From positions 552,749 to 616,748 of the forward strand of contig MU404060.1 of NCBI GenBank assembly GCA_022695795.1: a DNA stretch of 64,000 nt. The letters are read 5' to 3'. The position numbers and the translations under genes were made by a program. This DNA comes from Biscogniauxia marginata. Taxonomy: Eukaryota > Ascomycota > Sordariomycetes > Xylariales > Xylariaceae. Positions 47,439 through 59,068 of this stretch are shown piece after piece. The notes under the pieces were generated by a model. That model searched no databases, had not been told where the DNA came from, and worked only from the letters and a program-made list of their open reading frames with translations. Position 1 is the stretch's first letter. Every line of letters begins with the position of its first letter.

Positions 47439-49114
47439 TCAGACCAACAGCACAGAGTTCACACACCCATCCATCTAAATAGCAACATACGTTAGTCTAG
47501 TGATAAGGTGCGCAGATTCCAAGCAAGAAAGGATAGGAAAGCTCACCTCGGGGTTGTTCTGGATCTGGGCCCATTTTCCCCATACGATCTTGCCGGAAGC
47601 GGTGGTCAGGCCCATCTCCGAGACGTTGACCTCGATGATCGTGCCCTTGCTGAGCACTCCCAGCTGGGTGCTCAGCTGGCTGTTGGGGTTCTTCTTGACG
47701 CTAAGGATCTGCAGAGGGTAAGATGTCAGAGCCACAAGTGTTAGGTTAACGTAGAGGTTAACGTAGAAGAGGGGGACCCTAGGTCGGGCCACAGGAACTA
47801 AAGATGATCACGAAAAAGATTTCCTGAGGCCTGCTAGGAAAGGAGTTTTGTGAGCAGCAAAACCACGTACAGGAAGTTGGACAGTGACGTTCAGTTCAGG
47901 GTGGGTCACGTTTGCACGCTTGTATCTAGAGGATTATGAGTCAATACTAGTTTGGCTATCGAGTTTGTATAAGGATGCGTTGCCTTACCGTAAACCCATA
48001 GGGCGGATGAAACGCTCGTATCTATTGATAAGGCCGTTAGTGGGTGCTATGTAGTAGGCGCCATCGAAGATTGCTTACTTGACCGGTCTTCGCGTGAAGT
48101 TGGGAGGAACAAATGTAGGTTTGGTAACCCTATTTCATGTTAACATGTTGCTCTCAACCCTATAAATTCCCTTCTAAGATCATCCCAGATCCTGCAGAAG
48201 GGGTTAGCATTGGCGGGTAGGGCAAAAACACATACTAGAGACATGTTAGCCATACAATCATGGGGTCGAAGGTGTTTCTACACTCACCATTCGCTTCCAG
48301 CTCTTGGTCCCCTTTTTACCAGTGGCCACAGCCTTGAACATTTCTGCGCGATATATCGTAAGCGATCTTTCCAAAATCCAGGAATAAAGGTATGCCAGAG
48401 CGCCCATAGCCCGTTGTCTCGTGAATCCGGGGCGGCATGCTTCAGGGAGCCGCTCAGGGGGAGGGGGAAAGAGAGGAATTCCATGCTCACCTTCTTCGCT
48501 GATACCTCTCACCTCGGGGAGAGGCACAGCGTAGCGCGCCGACTTCTCGGCCCGGCGATTCTTGATCGAACTGCTGAGCTGCTTCGCCTGGGTGGGGTTG
48601 GAGCGGTCGAGCAGGTAGCTGGGCAGCGGGGTCGAGGGGTCCCGGTCGCCGGCCGACTGGATGTTGCGCTCCTCCATCGCCCTGATCTGCTTCTTCATCT
48701 GGATCTTCTCCTTGTGCCGCTTCTGCGCGTACAGCTTGGCCCTCAGGCCCCGCAGGTTCTGTGCCTTCTCGCTCGCCCCGTGCGCCTCCTCGCGCGCCTT
48801 GCGCTTGCGCGTCCGCTCCTCGTGGTCCAGGCGGCGGCCGTGGATCTTGGCGTGGCGCTCCATCTGTGAGAGAGAAAAAAAGGTTATTCTTGTCCCTCCC
48901 ATCGTGTCAAAGAGTATGCGGCTCGTGGGAAATCTCAGGTCACGGCTGGTATGGAAGCATACGATGCTCGTTACCGGCCTCGCGTAGGTCGTTCGTATCG
49001 AGATTCTAGGAATAGACTGTGGGGTTTTTATATACGTACATATTCATTTTGAGGCTGTCATAAATTAGCATCCATTGAGCGTATGCCAGGAGGTCGTAGA
49101 TCGCCACTTACCAT
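47439..49114 (-). CDS. NSA2: Ribosome biogenesis factor Nsa2
   Basis: eS8-like protein of nuclear pre-60S particles, required for 27S rRNA processing. Nine coding exons: 49114-49112 (ATG only), 49054-49040 (15 bases, PQNEY), 48863-48491, 48343-48288, 48129-48079, 48021-47989, 47925-47871, 47708-47547 and 47474-47439. The protein reads [26 protein letters not shown], with [19 protein letters not shown], then [57 protein letters not shown] and the end [11 protein letters not shown], about 260 residues as in yeast. The exon total is 784 bases, one too many: the ATG-GTGAGT donor at 48287 and the TAG acceptor at 48130 leave one extra G. All other junctions close. Confidence 0.92.
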
Positions 49115-49595
49115 GATGGATGGTTTTGCCCTCGAGAGGGACTTTGCGCGACGACTGAGTAGTGTGAATCAGGCCTGTTATATTCGCTCCCAACTACCTA
49201 GGTTCCTTATTGTGAAGTGGTGTAGGTTTTTAAGAATACCAGTGCTCAGTGCTCAGTCGTTCAGTATCGCCGACTGGGTAACTGATACGAAATAATGGAA
49301 TTGATAAAGTAGAAAAAAAAGTAGCGATTATAAGAGGGACCCGCCACTATCAGACGCTACAGCCACATTTCCAGCCACGATCCGGAAAATTAGGTGGGCG
49401 GTGCTCCACTTTGACTTTTCTCTAAGGTCCATTTTAGTGGGTCTTTTCAACGTTCAGCGACTTTCTGCTTTCGAGAGCTTCACGTCCAACTATTTCTGGC
49501 GAGTCGAACCAATATTGGGCGGACCAGGCGGAGGCAAAACAAGTCAATTGGACTCTCCCCTTGAGCTTTTTACCATCGCCATAACCATAGCCACC
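49115..49595. promoter_or_regulatory. Divergent promoter of NSA2 and mitoribosomal bL21m
   Basis: 481 bases between divergent starts of a 60S assembly gene and a mitochondrial ribosomal protein gene. The bL21m frame is open upstream of its ATG, but that part (from about 49401) has no family character and is taken as 5' UTR. Confidence 0.45.
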
Positions 49596-50234
49596 ATGAG
49601 CCGCTCATTACTCCGCTCCGTCCTGGAGCTCCGGACGCCCGTCACACGCCTTCCGCCTACCTTCCTCCTCCCGATCCGAGCCCGGGCCCTCTCAACCACG
49701 CCGCAGAAGGTCGAACCGGCGATACCCCCGAGCAGTTTATCTACACGCACCGGCAAAGCCCCAAAGGCGGCCGCCAAGCCCTCGCCCACCCGCACTCAGC
49801 CCAGCAGCTCGCCCTCGCCGGGCGCAACCCCGCCACCACCACCAACTGCGACCGCGGACTCGGTAGCGCAGCTGCTGCCGCTCCTGCGCGCGCAGCCGGG
49901 GCACTACGTGACGGTGCACATACACGGGTTCCCGTACCTGGTGACGGCGGGCGACGCGGTGCGGCTCCCCTTCCGGATGCCGGGGGTGAACCCTGGGGAC
50001 GTGCTGCGGCTGGACCGGGCGTCGGTGCTGGGGTCGCGCGACTACACGCTCCGGGGCTCCCCCTGGATCGACGGGTCGCTGTTTGTGTGCCGCGCCGTCG
50101 TGCTCGGCGTCGAGACCGAGCCCCTGCGCGTCAAGGTCAAGACCAAGCGCCGCAACCGCCGCTCCCAGCGCGTCCACAGCAAGCACCGCTACACCGTGCT
50201 GCGCATCAGCGAGCTCGAGGTCCTGGGGCCGTGA
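49596..50234 (+). CDS. Mitochondrial large-subunit ribosomal protein bL21m
   Basis: Component of the mitochondrial 54S subunit (yeast Mrpl49 counterpart). Single exon, 212 residues from the ATG at 49596, which sits in a strong CCACCATGAG context. The N-terminus MSRSLLRSVLELRTPVTRLP with RARALSTTPQKVEP is a typical mitochondrial presequence with a likely cleavage near the RALSTT segment. A Pro/Ser/Thr-rich linker follows. The L21 domain begins around DSVAQLLPLLRAQPGHYVTV: VHIHGFPYLVTAGDAVRLPF, MPGVNPGDVLRLDRASVLGS, VCRAVVLGVETEPLRVKVKT, then the conserved basic block KRRNRRSQRVHSKHRYTVLR. The gene is very GC-rich. Confidence 0.9.
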   Translation: MSRSLLRSVLELRTPVTRLPPTFLLPIRARALSTTPQKVEPAIPPSSLSTRTGKAPKAAAKPSPTRTQPSSSPSPGATPPPPPTATADSVAQLLPLLRAQPGHYVTVHIHGFPYLVTAGDAVRLPFRMPGVNPGDVLRLDRASVLGSRDYTLRGSPWIDGSLFVCRAVVLGVETEPLRVKVKTKRRNRRSQRVHSKHRYTVLRISELEVLGP

Positions 50235-51256
50235 GCGTTAAAAAAAAAAACCCGGGGGTCGTGACGCTTGTGTTGGGGAGAGAGATAGAAGGGCTGATGA
50301 GAGGGGGGCTGATCGGATGAAAAGGAAGAGGAAAGAAATATGTTGGTGCATTAAGGGTAGACTCGAAAGAGCTACCCTGCCCGCATCGCAGAGGGCTTAG
50401 CCGATATCTCAATACATTCATGGAAGGACCAGCGTTATATAGCTCTCAGTAAGAAGAGACTTCGGTCGTGTACAAGAGAGCATATAATGGTGAAAGAGCC
50501 CCTGAAGCATCTCAGGCGGGTGTAAAAAATAGCAGGATACCTAAAACTCCTTATTTGACAAACACACGTATTTGCAGCTAGTCTCGAGCCGAGATCTCCC
50601 TACTTGTCCTATACCATATGGTTCCATAATCCGTAAGTAGGTAGACAAGATCTCGTACGTATCTGGGAACAGAGGCATAAAATTGTCAAAAGAATGATCA
50701 TTGCGTGAAATTTTCCATTAACAATAAGATATATATGTCTCTTCAGGGAGGAAAGAAAAATATCGAACATGGAAACAGGGGGAAGGGGAATCGCTAATCA
50801 AAGACTTCATCATCAAGGCCGGCTGCCCGTTGTTTCTTCTTCTACACATAACAAGAAAAGAGAACCCAAAGCCCCCGAGCCCCGAAAAAAACTCCTTAGC
50901 TGTGATAGCAGAAATATGGCGTGGAAGGGGGGAATAATAACGAGAAACGACAGGTAACGATCCAACAGCATAATCAATCAATCAATCAACAGGACATAAT
51001 GGGGATCTTCAACCGGGGAGACCGAAATCCAACCCCCCAAGATCTTAATAATCCTTGGGCTCGACACTTGCTGTCCATCCATCCAAACAACTAGACAGGG
51101 TATTTGCTTTTTCCAAGCCCCCCGCGCCCCCCTCTCCTTATAAACCAACCCATCCTCATAAGAAAATTCAAAGTTCGTAAGCTCTTGTTGAAACGAAAAA
51201 AGTGAAAAAAGGAAAAGGATGAAAACCAGGAAACGTGGGGCATCTCTACAGCCCGA
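50235..51256. other. Convergent gap between bL21m and MPS1
   Basis: 1022 bases separating two stop codons. Purine-rich and pyrimidine-rich patches alternate; no open frame has coding character. Probably the two 3' UTRs. Confidence 0.45.
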
Positions 51257-54023
51257 CTACCTCCCCTCCGGAGAAGACCTCAGGTCCCTCCCGACGGCCT
51301 TCGCCACGCTGCCCCAGTAGGCCTGGGGCCAGGCGCTGAGGGCCTCGGCGTCGGTGGGCATGCGCTCGCGGCACCGCGTGACGACGCTCTGGATGATGCG
51401 GCCGAGGAGCTCCTCGGTGATGGGCAGGGAGCCCTCGGGGGTCTCGACGGGGAAGAGGAAGGGGTCGGCGGCGGAGAGCAGCTCCTCGCACGTGGGGCGG
51501 AGGTGCTGGTCGCGGCTGAGGCAGCGGCGCATCGTGCGGAGCAGGCTCGGCGGCACGGGCGCGTCGCCGATGCCGCGGTCGCGGAACGCGATGTCGTACT
51601 TCCAGTCGATGATGGCGTGGCACCGCGCCATCTGGTTCGGAATGTGCCCGAACGGCGGCGTCCCGTACACCATCTGGTAGAGGATGCAGCCCAGGCTCCA
51701 GATGTCGCTCGGCTTGCCCAGCTTCATGAGCTTCGGCCGCGCCGGGTTGGTGCTGATCCGCCGGCTGCTCGGGTCCGCCGAGTTGGAGTCGATCAGGCTC
51801 TCAGGGCTCATGTAGTTTGGCGTGCCGATCTGCGTCTCGCGGTGCACGTTGACCGTCTGGTCGGTCTGGATGGCATTCGCTATGCCGAAGTCTATGAGCT
51901 TGAGGCGGCCTTGGACTAGGACGAAATTGGCCGGTTTCAGATCCGAGTGGACAATATCGCACGCGTGGACTGAAGCCAGGCATTCAAGCATTTCTTGCCA
52001 GTAGTAACGGACAAAGGCAGGGTCGAACTTCGCACTCTCGGGAGAGTAGCGCAACCGAAGAAGTGTGTTAAGATCCAGCTCGCCCATTTCCATGAGCTAT
52101 TCGTCATATTAGTTCATTCTCATGGTGAAACCCGGGAATAATAATACTTACAAGGCTAAGGACCTGCTTCTCCTCATTCATTTCGTAGTCATAAAGAGTG
52201 ATGACCCGTTCGACGTTGGCCAACTTTTTCAGGAGGTCGATTTCGCCCTTGTAACCACGAACCGTATTCTCATCGGCGCCTTCGATAGAGACGCGCTTCA
52301 AAGCGAACATCTTGCCATTGTCCGCTGCTACTCGGTATACCTTCCCGCTTCCTCCACGTCCTAGTGAATCGATTCGGGTGTAGCACTTCCCATTAACCTT
52401 CATATAGTTTCGTCTTCGGCCAGACTGGGCTGTAGTGGCTGCCCCTGCTGTGGATGTAGCAGCATCCAAGATAGACATCTTTGGAGGGGGTGCCGGTGCT
52501 GCTCGGCGGGGTGTATTCTGGTTCAATGATGACAGAGCCTTACGGTCAGGAGAGACAGTCCGCAAGGAACCAATATCAGCGCTCGAAGGACGAATTGAAG
52601 ATTTTGCAGCTTCTCTCTCCAACAGGGAACTGCCTGCAGGTCTGCTCCTCTTGAACGTTGATGGAGCTTCATTTTCTTGATCTTGTCTGGAGGGCATGTC
52701 TGATCGTGGAGGCGGGATCCTATAATGTGGGATAGGAATCTCGTCGTGCTCGGGGGAATTTTGACGGGACTGTTTCCCCCGGCCTCCGCCTAAAATAGAC
52801 GATTCCCTCTTGTGGATTGCTCTCGCGGAGTTCCTGCCACTGACAGGGCTCCCCGAGGCAAGACGATCGGGCACGTAGTACGAAGAGGCAAGGTTGTCCG
52901 CCGGCTCTAGCTCACCGAGATCTTGGCCTTGCTGGTCGTCAGCGTCCTGATTAGGCCCCAACCCTTCGCCTTCATTTTCGGCATCTTCTTCGCTTTGTCT
53001 CCTGCGCCCACGGCGGGCTGGCCCGCTCAAGAAGCTGCCGGGGACTTTACCAACCCTTTTGACGCGCATCGAACCCTGGATAGCTTGGTTTTCATCGTAG
53101 CGACTCCTAGACCCGTTGGAGCCGATTCGAGAACCGCTGCCCACATTTGATTCGGGCTGTTGACGAGCTACGGTTTGTGGAGCTTCCGGCATTTCGTTCT
53201 CGTCAGACTGGGATATATGGGAGCGGTGTGAGGCAGAGTCGGCTCTCCTAGAGGACACTACGGAGGAGCCAGATGATCGGCCCCGACTACCCGACGACCC
53301 AACAGCAATCCTGACGACCCGACCTTGTTGTCCTGGTGTGTTGATGTCCTTGTCCTTGTCTTTGTCCTTGAGATCTGAAGCATTGGCCCTCTCCTCCACA
53401 GCACTCTCCCGGCTAGGTGGTCGGTCCCTCCTCTGAGAAGCAGAAAGTGACGTGGACCTCCTCTTTGTAGGTTTGAACTGGGCGGCGGCGGCAGCAGCAG
53501 CAGCAGCCCCTTGATTGGAAGCACTTAACCGAACAACTCTTTTCCTCACGGGGCTGGCTTCTCTGCTAGCCTGACTCCGGGCGGGTGATGTTTGCCGCGA
53601 CGATAGTTGAGCACTACTAGCACGAGTTTGTCTCTTCTCATCGGACAGCGAGGCTGCGGACGCACTGAGGATGCTGCGTCTCTTGACGGGCTTCTCTTGC
53701 TCGGCCAGGACCGGGGACGGAGGCCGGTGGGCTTGAGCTCGAGTCCGCACGCGACCATAATCCCGCTCTGGCTCGGCTCCACCATCATTAAGCAGGGCCT
53801 TCGTGAGAGCGCTGAGCTTCATAGGCACAGGGATCTCGTCATCAGAACTGTCGTGCACGGCATACTGCGATTTAGACGCGTGGGCGGCTGGCATTGGATT
53901 CGATTCGGCGCGGGCAAGCTGGGACCTGGAAGAGGGGTTCCTCAGCCCTGACCGGAGAGAGGATTTCCTGGTGGGCGCGGCGTGGTGGCTGGCCGCTGCG
54001 GGCGTGGGCGAAGCGGCCGACAT
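51257..54023 (-). CDS. MPS1: Dual-specificity spindle-checkpoint kinase Mps1/TTK
   Basis: Kinetochore kinase driving the spindle assembly checkpoint and spindle-pole duplication. Two exons, 54023-52152 and 52096-51257, with a 55-base intron inside the kinase domain; 903 residues. Residues 1-530 are disordered, Ser/Arg/Pro-rich, with short runs of Ala and Lys/Asp. The kinase domain starts at YMKVNGKCYTRIDSLGRGGS: glycine loop GRGGSGKV at about 555, catalytic Lys in FALKRV at about 576, IVHSDLKPANF (catalytic Asp near 676; HSD is the Mps1-type variant of HRD), LIDFG near 691-695, and the activation-loop end GTPNYMSPESL. The C-terminal lobe includes SDIWSLGCILYQMVYGTPPF and PTCEELLSAADPFLFP. All catalytic residues are present. 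Confidence 0.95.
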
Positions 54024-54983
54024 GGTCTTTTTCTGTTGTAAATATGGAGTTCGAAAATAAGCAACGGACTCGCACGTGTCGAATGGGCAAATGGGAGTTG
54101 TTTCCTACGGGAATAATGGATGTTCTACGTGTCGAAGCAGCCCATGGCCCAAAAAGTGGTGATGGAGATAGCAAGACTGGCAGGAATGCGGCGTGGAGTG
54201 CAAGAGTATTTGTCGCGTTGACGCCAGTCGAGGGTGTCCCGGGCGGGCTCCCTGAATCCCACTATTCTTGGCAAGTTTTGTTCCTGGCCCGTTGTTCGGG
54301 GCAACGGCGCCTCGGGCCAATCAGGGCCCGCAGGCGAGATTGCGGACTCGGTTAGTGCAAACATTCGTGTTGTCGCATAAATAATAATATTCAGTCGTCA
54401 TTTCTGAGCCTTTGCCCCTCTTTGTACTACCTATAATACTACATACCTTAGGTACCTACATCCACCACTCACCTGAGCTATACACTCCCGCCCTGTATAT
54501 CCTGCATACAGCTTACCGTCTTCTTCCATTGCGTCACAGCTACACAAACCATGCCTTGTTTTCATACGAATGAGCAAAAAAGAAAAAAGAAAAAAAGGGT
54601 GAGACAAACCTTTCACTCATACGCTCCAAAGCTACGCGAGAACATTCCTTACCTAAGCTTTGTCCCTATACGCGGATGGGCATATCACATCGTGGTCAGA
54701 TCCTAAGGTGGTTCCACGACATGTCAATCGCAAAAGTATCACGAAAAAGTGTCACAGGCGAGATGCACACATATTAGAGAACAGGAGCTGACTGGAGAAG
54801 CAGGACTGTGTTTGTATTTTGCCTTAACCGCCTCGCGATACCTCAGTTGAACCCGATTCCGTAGAGAACGATCAAATGCAAATCCTTCCACGCCATATGC
54901 CATGCAAGACCATCGCAGTCCATTTCCGTGCGACTTCTCCCAATTCGGTATGCCTCGTCGACCTGATAGGGTACAACGCTCGC
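54024..54983. promoter_or_regulatory. Upstream region of MPS1
   Basis: 960 bases between the MPS1 start and the stop of the next minus-strand gene. It holds the MPS1 promoter and the P2 3' flank. No coding exon is supported; short GC-rich frames near 54105-54364 are chance ORFs. Confidence 0.45.
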
Positions 54984-55448
54984 TTAGTCGAACAAACCGA
55001 AGCCCATGTCCTCGTCGGACTCCTCCTTCTCTGCCATGAATGTTAGCGTTCGTCAAGTCGACATATAATCGCCTTAGGAAGGAGGAGAGAAACGTACCCT
55101 CTTCCTTCTCTTCGGCCTTCTCCTCGGCAGCGGCAGCACCACCGGCAGCAGCGCCACCGGCAGCAGCCGCGCCGCCACCACCACCGCTGGGGACGGATGC
55201 GAGTTTGGAGGAACCCTCAGAGATCAGCTAGAGCAGCGCGTTAGTCCAGTTATATTTTGGCCGTAAGCACGAAGCACGTAGATTCCCACCTCATTGATGT
55301 CCTTGCCTTTGAGCTCAGAGATGAGCTTCTCCAGACGGTCGCCATCAGCCTCAACACCGACCGATTCGAGGACACCCTTGATGTCGGAGGCGGAGGGCGA
55401 GGTGTTGCCACCAAGGCCAAGAAGGAGGTAAGCTGCGAGGTGCTTCAT
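54984..55448 (-). CDS. 60S acidic ribosomal protein P2
   Basis: Stalk protein of the large subunit that recruits and stimulates translational GTPases; pairs with P1 on uL10. Three coding exons: 55448-55290, 55227-55098 and 55030-54984, with introns of 62 and 67 bases. Phases close and give 111 residues. Start [20 protein letters not shown] with [20 protein letters not shown] is the P2-type helical dimerisation domain; an Ala/Gly hinge (GGGGGAAAAGGAAAGG) follows. It ends in the hallmark acidic tail [13 protein letters not shown] likely non-coding intron (donor 55616, acceptor 55464) precedes the ATG, as is common in fungal ribosomal protein genes. Confidence 0.95.
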
Positions 55449-56399
55449 TGTGGTAGAGTGGTACTGCGCGCGAGTATTCTCAGTCAGTCTGGTGGTTTCG
55501 TGGCTTTGCGATTCGGATGGCTCGCAGATGGACGAGCAGACAAGTCGCAAATGTCGCAGGACAGGGCGGGACAGGACAGGGCGGGACAGGACAGGGCGGG
55601 GCAGGACAGGACTTACGGTGGGTGAGAGAGTTGATAAAGAACACGAGAAATCAATCAATTTAACCGCAAACCTGGGCGGAGACTGAGCCTTCGAGTTCTG
55701 TGTAGTTGATCGTTCGGTGTGACGAGGTCGAGAGTGGGATGTGGGAAAGGCTTCGGCCAGAAAAGTTTCCCTCGAAATTTACAGCGTTTTGCGCATGCAA
55801 GCTGTTGGTGGGTGGGCGATTAGGCGGGTCCGCTTCTTAATCACCTGATTAGGGTCGATGCTGATACCGGGTAGATACCAAGCTAGGCCGGATGGGGTTA
55901 AAATGCACGAACGGGGCGTAACTCCGAGCATTGTGGCTGGGCTGTCACTGGCGCCCAGCAGCTGCCACCTGCACTCTCCCGCCAGCGAATGAAAGCCGCA
56001 AAATGACGTAGCCAAGCCACATCCGGCCCTGGCGTTTGTCCTAAGGTTCTCGCAAGGGAAATGGCACGAGACTTGGCTATTCCATAATACTTTTTTTTGC
56101 ACCAACTTCTAGCTCAGGCCACCCGACAACCCCATACAGGCATCCTTTGTGCGCCTCGTCGTGTTTGCTTCGCCCGCCGCATCCGTCTGTCGCGAAGGCC
56201 TCGTCTGAGACTTTACATGATCCTTGGCACCGCCATTTTCCTCGTTTCTCTTTTACTTACTAGCCTACAGTCACACATGACACAGCCCGTCAATTTATGA
56301 CGCCTTAGGCTCACGACACGCTGTGACGGCCACCCGACTGCACGCGAACGGGGTTTTCCTACCGTCTAATCTGTTCACCTGGGCCTCAGGTTCGCCATC
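55449..56399. promoter_or_regulatory. Divergent region between P2 and SPT2
   Basis: 951 bases between divergent starts. The P2 side contains a predicted 5' UTR intron (55616-55464) with GTAAGT and CGCAG borders and, at its donor end, a 15-base tandem repeat. The SPT2 side is C/T-rich. No coding exon is recognised. Confidence 0.5.
55561..55610. repeat. 15-base tandem repeat near the P2 5' intron donor
   Basis: Three consecutive copies of a 15-base unit (ACAGGGCGGGACAGG; the third copy has one G change) plus a 5-base partial copy. On the P2 strand they read as C-rich CCTGTCCCGCCCTGT units, lying just inside the predicted 5' UTR intron. Confidence 0.85.
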
Positions 56400-57755
56400 A
56401 TGCCAGTACGTATCCACAGCGGACCATTGTCGAGATGCTTCGTGACCTTAGTTCTAGCCTGACCGCGCCAATAGATCGGTGATCTCCTTGCTGAGATTTC
56501 CGGCGGGCAGTCATCGTCTGCACCGCCTGCGAGAGCACCCCCATCTTCCGGAGTCAAGCGAAAGGCGGAGGACGATGCAAGCGGCGTGACGTCGACGAAA
56601 CTCGCCAAGGCACGGCAACCTGATGGCTCTTACCCATCGAGTAAGGTTAATCGTAATGCGCAAGGAGAAGCTGAGCGGTCCGGCTCGATATCGCGGCCAG
56701 TTAAAACTGCGCCCTTGAGAAACACCACATCCACAAAACCTGACGTGCCTCACCGCACAAATTCTTCGTCTACTAACGGGCGTCCATATCAACCTCCCAC
56801 GCCGAACAAAAATAATCAGCGCGTGCTCCCTTCGTCAAATGGTAGGCCGATGCCTGGATCGTCTGGCGCTTCCCTACAGAAGCAGTCTTCAAACCTTGCT
56901 AGTCGGCCTAAACTTAGCTCGTCCTCTCTAGGTGCCTCAAAAGTACCGCCGGCTAAGCCGTCTCCCACGACCCCGACAGCCTCGGATCCATCGCGAGCAC
57001 CCAAGAAAGGATCATTTGCCGAGACCATGGCACGAGCTGCAAAAGCTCAGCAGACGATGGGCAAAGTGGGTATGATCCAGCACAAAGCTATCGATAAAGG
57101 CTCGAACAAGAAAGACCGGGACGTGGTCAAGCCGGAGCAGAAGCCTGGTGTCAAGGGGAAGGCAGGAACACCGTACCTCGGAAATGGCAGGCCGTCTGCC
57201 ACGTCAGCCCGCGATGCAGCACGTTCAGGGGGGCCTTCACGAGATGTGCCTCGGAATGGACCGGCCAAGGATATGAAAGCAGGTAGCAAGCAGAGGCCGG
57301 GCTCTTCCGGAGGGGAGTCTCAGGAAAAGAAGATAAAAAAGTCGGCTACTGCTACAACCGGTTATACCGGGACTGCTCGGCCTCGTCCCGGAGCGACCTC
57401 AAGCAAAGCAGCATCTTCTAAAACCAAACAGCGTCCAAGATCTTCTCCTGCCGGTGGACTTCTCGCGCCTCCACGATCAGGTCGCCGAGATCGGTACGAG
57501 GATGACTACGACGACGAGTTGGACGATTTTATCGAATACGATGACGAAGAGGAAGAGCCCGATCCTCGTGGTCGTGGTTACGGTTATGATTCTGACGGCT
57601 CTAGCGACATGGAAGCAGGAATGTCAGACATTGACGATGAAGAGCGAGCAGCTGAGCGTCTAGCTCGGGAGGAAGACAAACGAGAGCAAGCTCTGGAGGA
57701 AAAGTTGAGGCGAGAGAAAGAAGAACGCAAACGACGATTGGGGCAAAGCCGATAG
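56400..57755 (+). CDS. SPT2: SPT2 chromatin protein (histone chaperone)
   Basis: H3-H4-binding chromatin factor acting during transcription elongation. Two exons, 56400-56405 (six bases, ATGCCA) and 56475-57755, with a 69-base intron (GTACGT donor, CTGAC branch, AATAG acceptor); 428 residues. The start reads MPIGDLLAEISGGQSSSAPP, the usual SPT2 N-terminus, which cannot be reached without the tiny first exon. The middle is Ser/Lys/Pro-rich disorder with SFAETMARAAKAQQTMGKVG-like segments. The C-terminal SPT2 domain has the acidic stretch EDDYDDELDDFIEYDDEEEE and the helix DDEERAAERLAREEDKREQA...KEERKRRLG that binds H3-H4. Confidence 0.93.
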
Positions 57756-59017
57756 AGGCTTGATTCCGCATCTAGCATACGACTAACGATCTACGTTCGA
57801 TTTTCGATACGGCTGCTACAGGCAGCAACTGGTTGTCAAAAAAGGCCCATGCCGTCTACCCTTGGGTTTTCATGGTAGACCGATACTGCATAGGAAGACG
57901 GCGTTTGTGAGATTTCTTCATCGGGCAACCCAATTATACCTAGGAAGGCCAAGGAGTTCTTCATAGATGCCTTAGCTCCGGGGAGGGGCGTTCAGGGATA
58001 AAGCAATTGTTGGGGTCTGTTACTATAGTGGTAAATAAGTTTGTCGATTTTTTACAGCGTTCAACTGTAGTTTTTATGTCTAAAGCGAGTACTTGTAACA
58101 GCATAGGCGATATTTATTAGCATCAGGGGAAGTGTTGAGTCGTCGTTTTAATCTAATGCTTTGCTTAGAAAACAAAGAAATTTCCTGCACAACGTTGCCT
58201 ATTATCATCTATGCACGGTGCTACAGATGCGAACGTGACTTGGTTTGCTGCTACGAAACATAGACACACCCCATGAATGCCAAAGCAAATGCTGGTTGAC
58301 AGTGAGATATCTTCTAGCGTCCGGGGGTCAAGAAGACAGGAGGACCCAATATCTAGCCCGGAAAAAGGCAATCATCAACCCAAGGTCCATCAATACATTA
58401 ACCAATAGATAAGTTCGTCTCTAAACCGATCTAGGGCTATTTGCCTAGATGTCACTTGTCCGTGACAGCTTTTAGTGGGCTAGTCGTCTTATCACTTTCT
58501 ATTCCTGTTTCCCTTGTACTGCTTGAAATATTTAACAGATATCTGATACTGTTGGCAGATGTGGCACTAGGTATGGCTACCTAGTATTGTAAAAATATCA
58601 GTGAATGGAAGAGTATTATTGATGTACGGATAAATCAGTCTTTGTACTGTAGGTACTCAGATAGATTCTGGGATCTCTCGCTACTAAAGTTCCTCGTCCT
58701 ACAACCCACTATACAGATACTGTGACAAGGGCTAGTTGGTTTGGAACTGAGATTTGATTTCAACTAATAATTATCTTTGGTCTCAAGGGACTTAAGAGTC
58801 TAAGTTCTCTCTTGACCTCGTCCGGGAATCTTCTGCGTATATATACACGTTATTCTCTTAGCTATTCTCCAATGCACGTTGGTTCCATTGCATCTTGCAC
58901 TCATATTGATCTCCAATAGACATCAGGCTCATGACGAACTAGTCTTGGCGGCGCTTCCATGTGATATTCTGTGTGACAGATACCCCATAGGGTCTTGTCG
59001 GTGACTAGGAGCTATCT

Positions 59018-59068
<51 letters not shown>

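Noticed and set aside
49401..49595. 65-residue N-terminal extension of bL21m
   Set aside because: The frame is open and starts at an ATG, but the part before 49596 lacks family character, while 49596 has a strong start context and a mitochondrial presequence.
49737..50186. Minus-strand 149-residue ORF opposite bL21m
   Set aside because: Antisense shadow of a very GC-rich gene; its composition is not protein-like and the opposite strand has clear L21 motifs.
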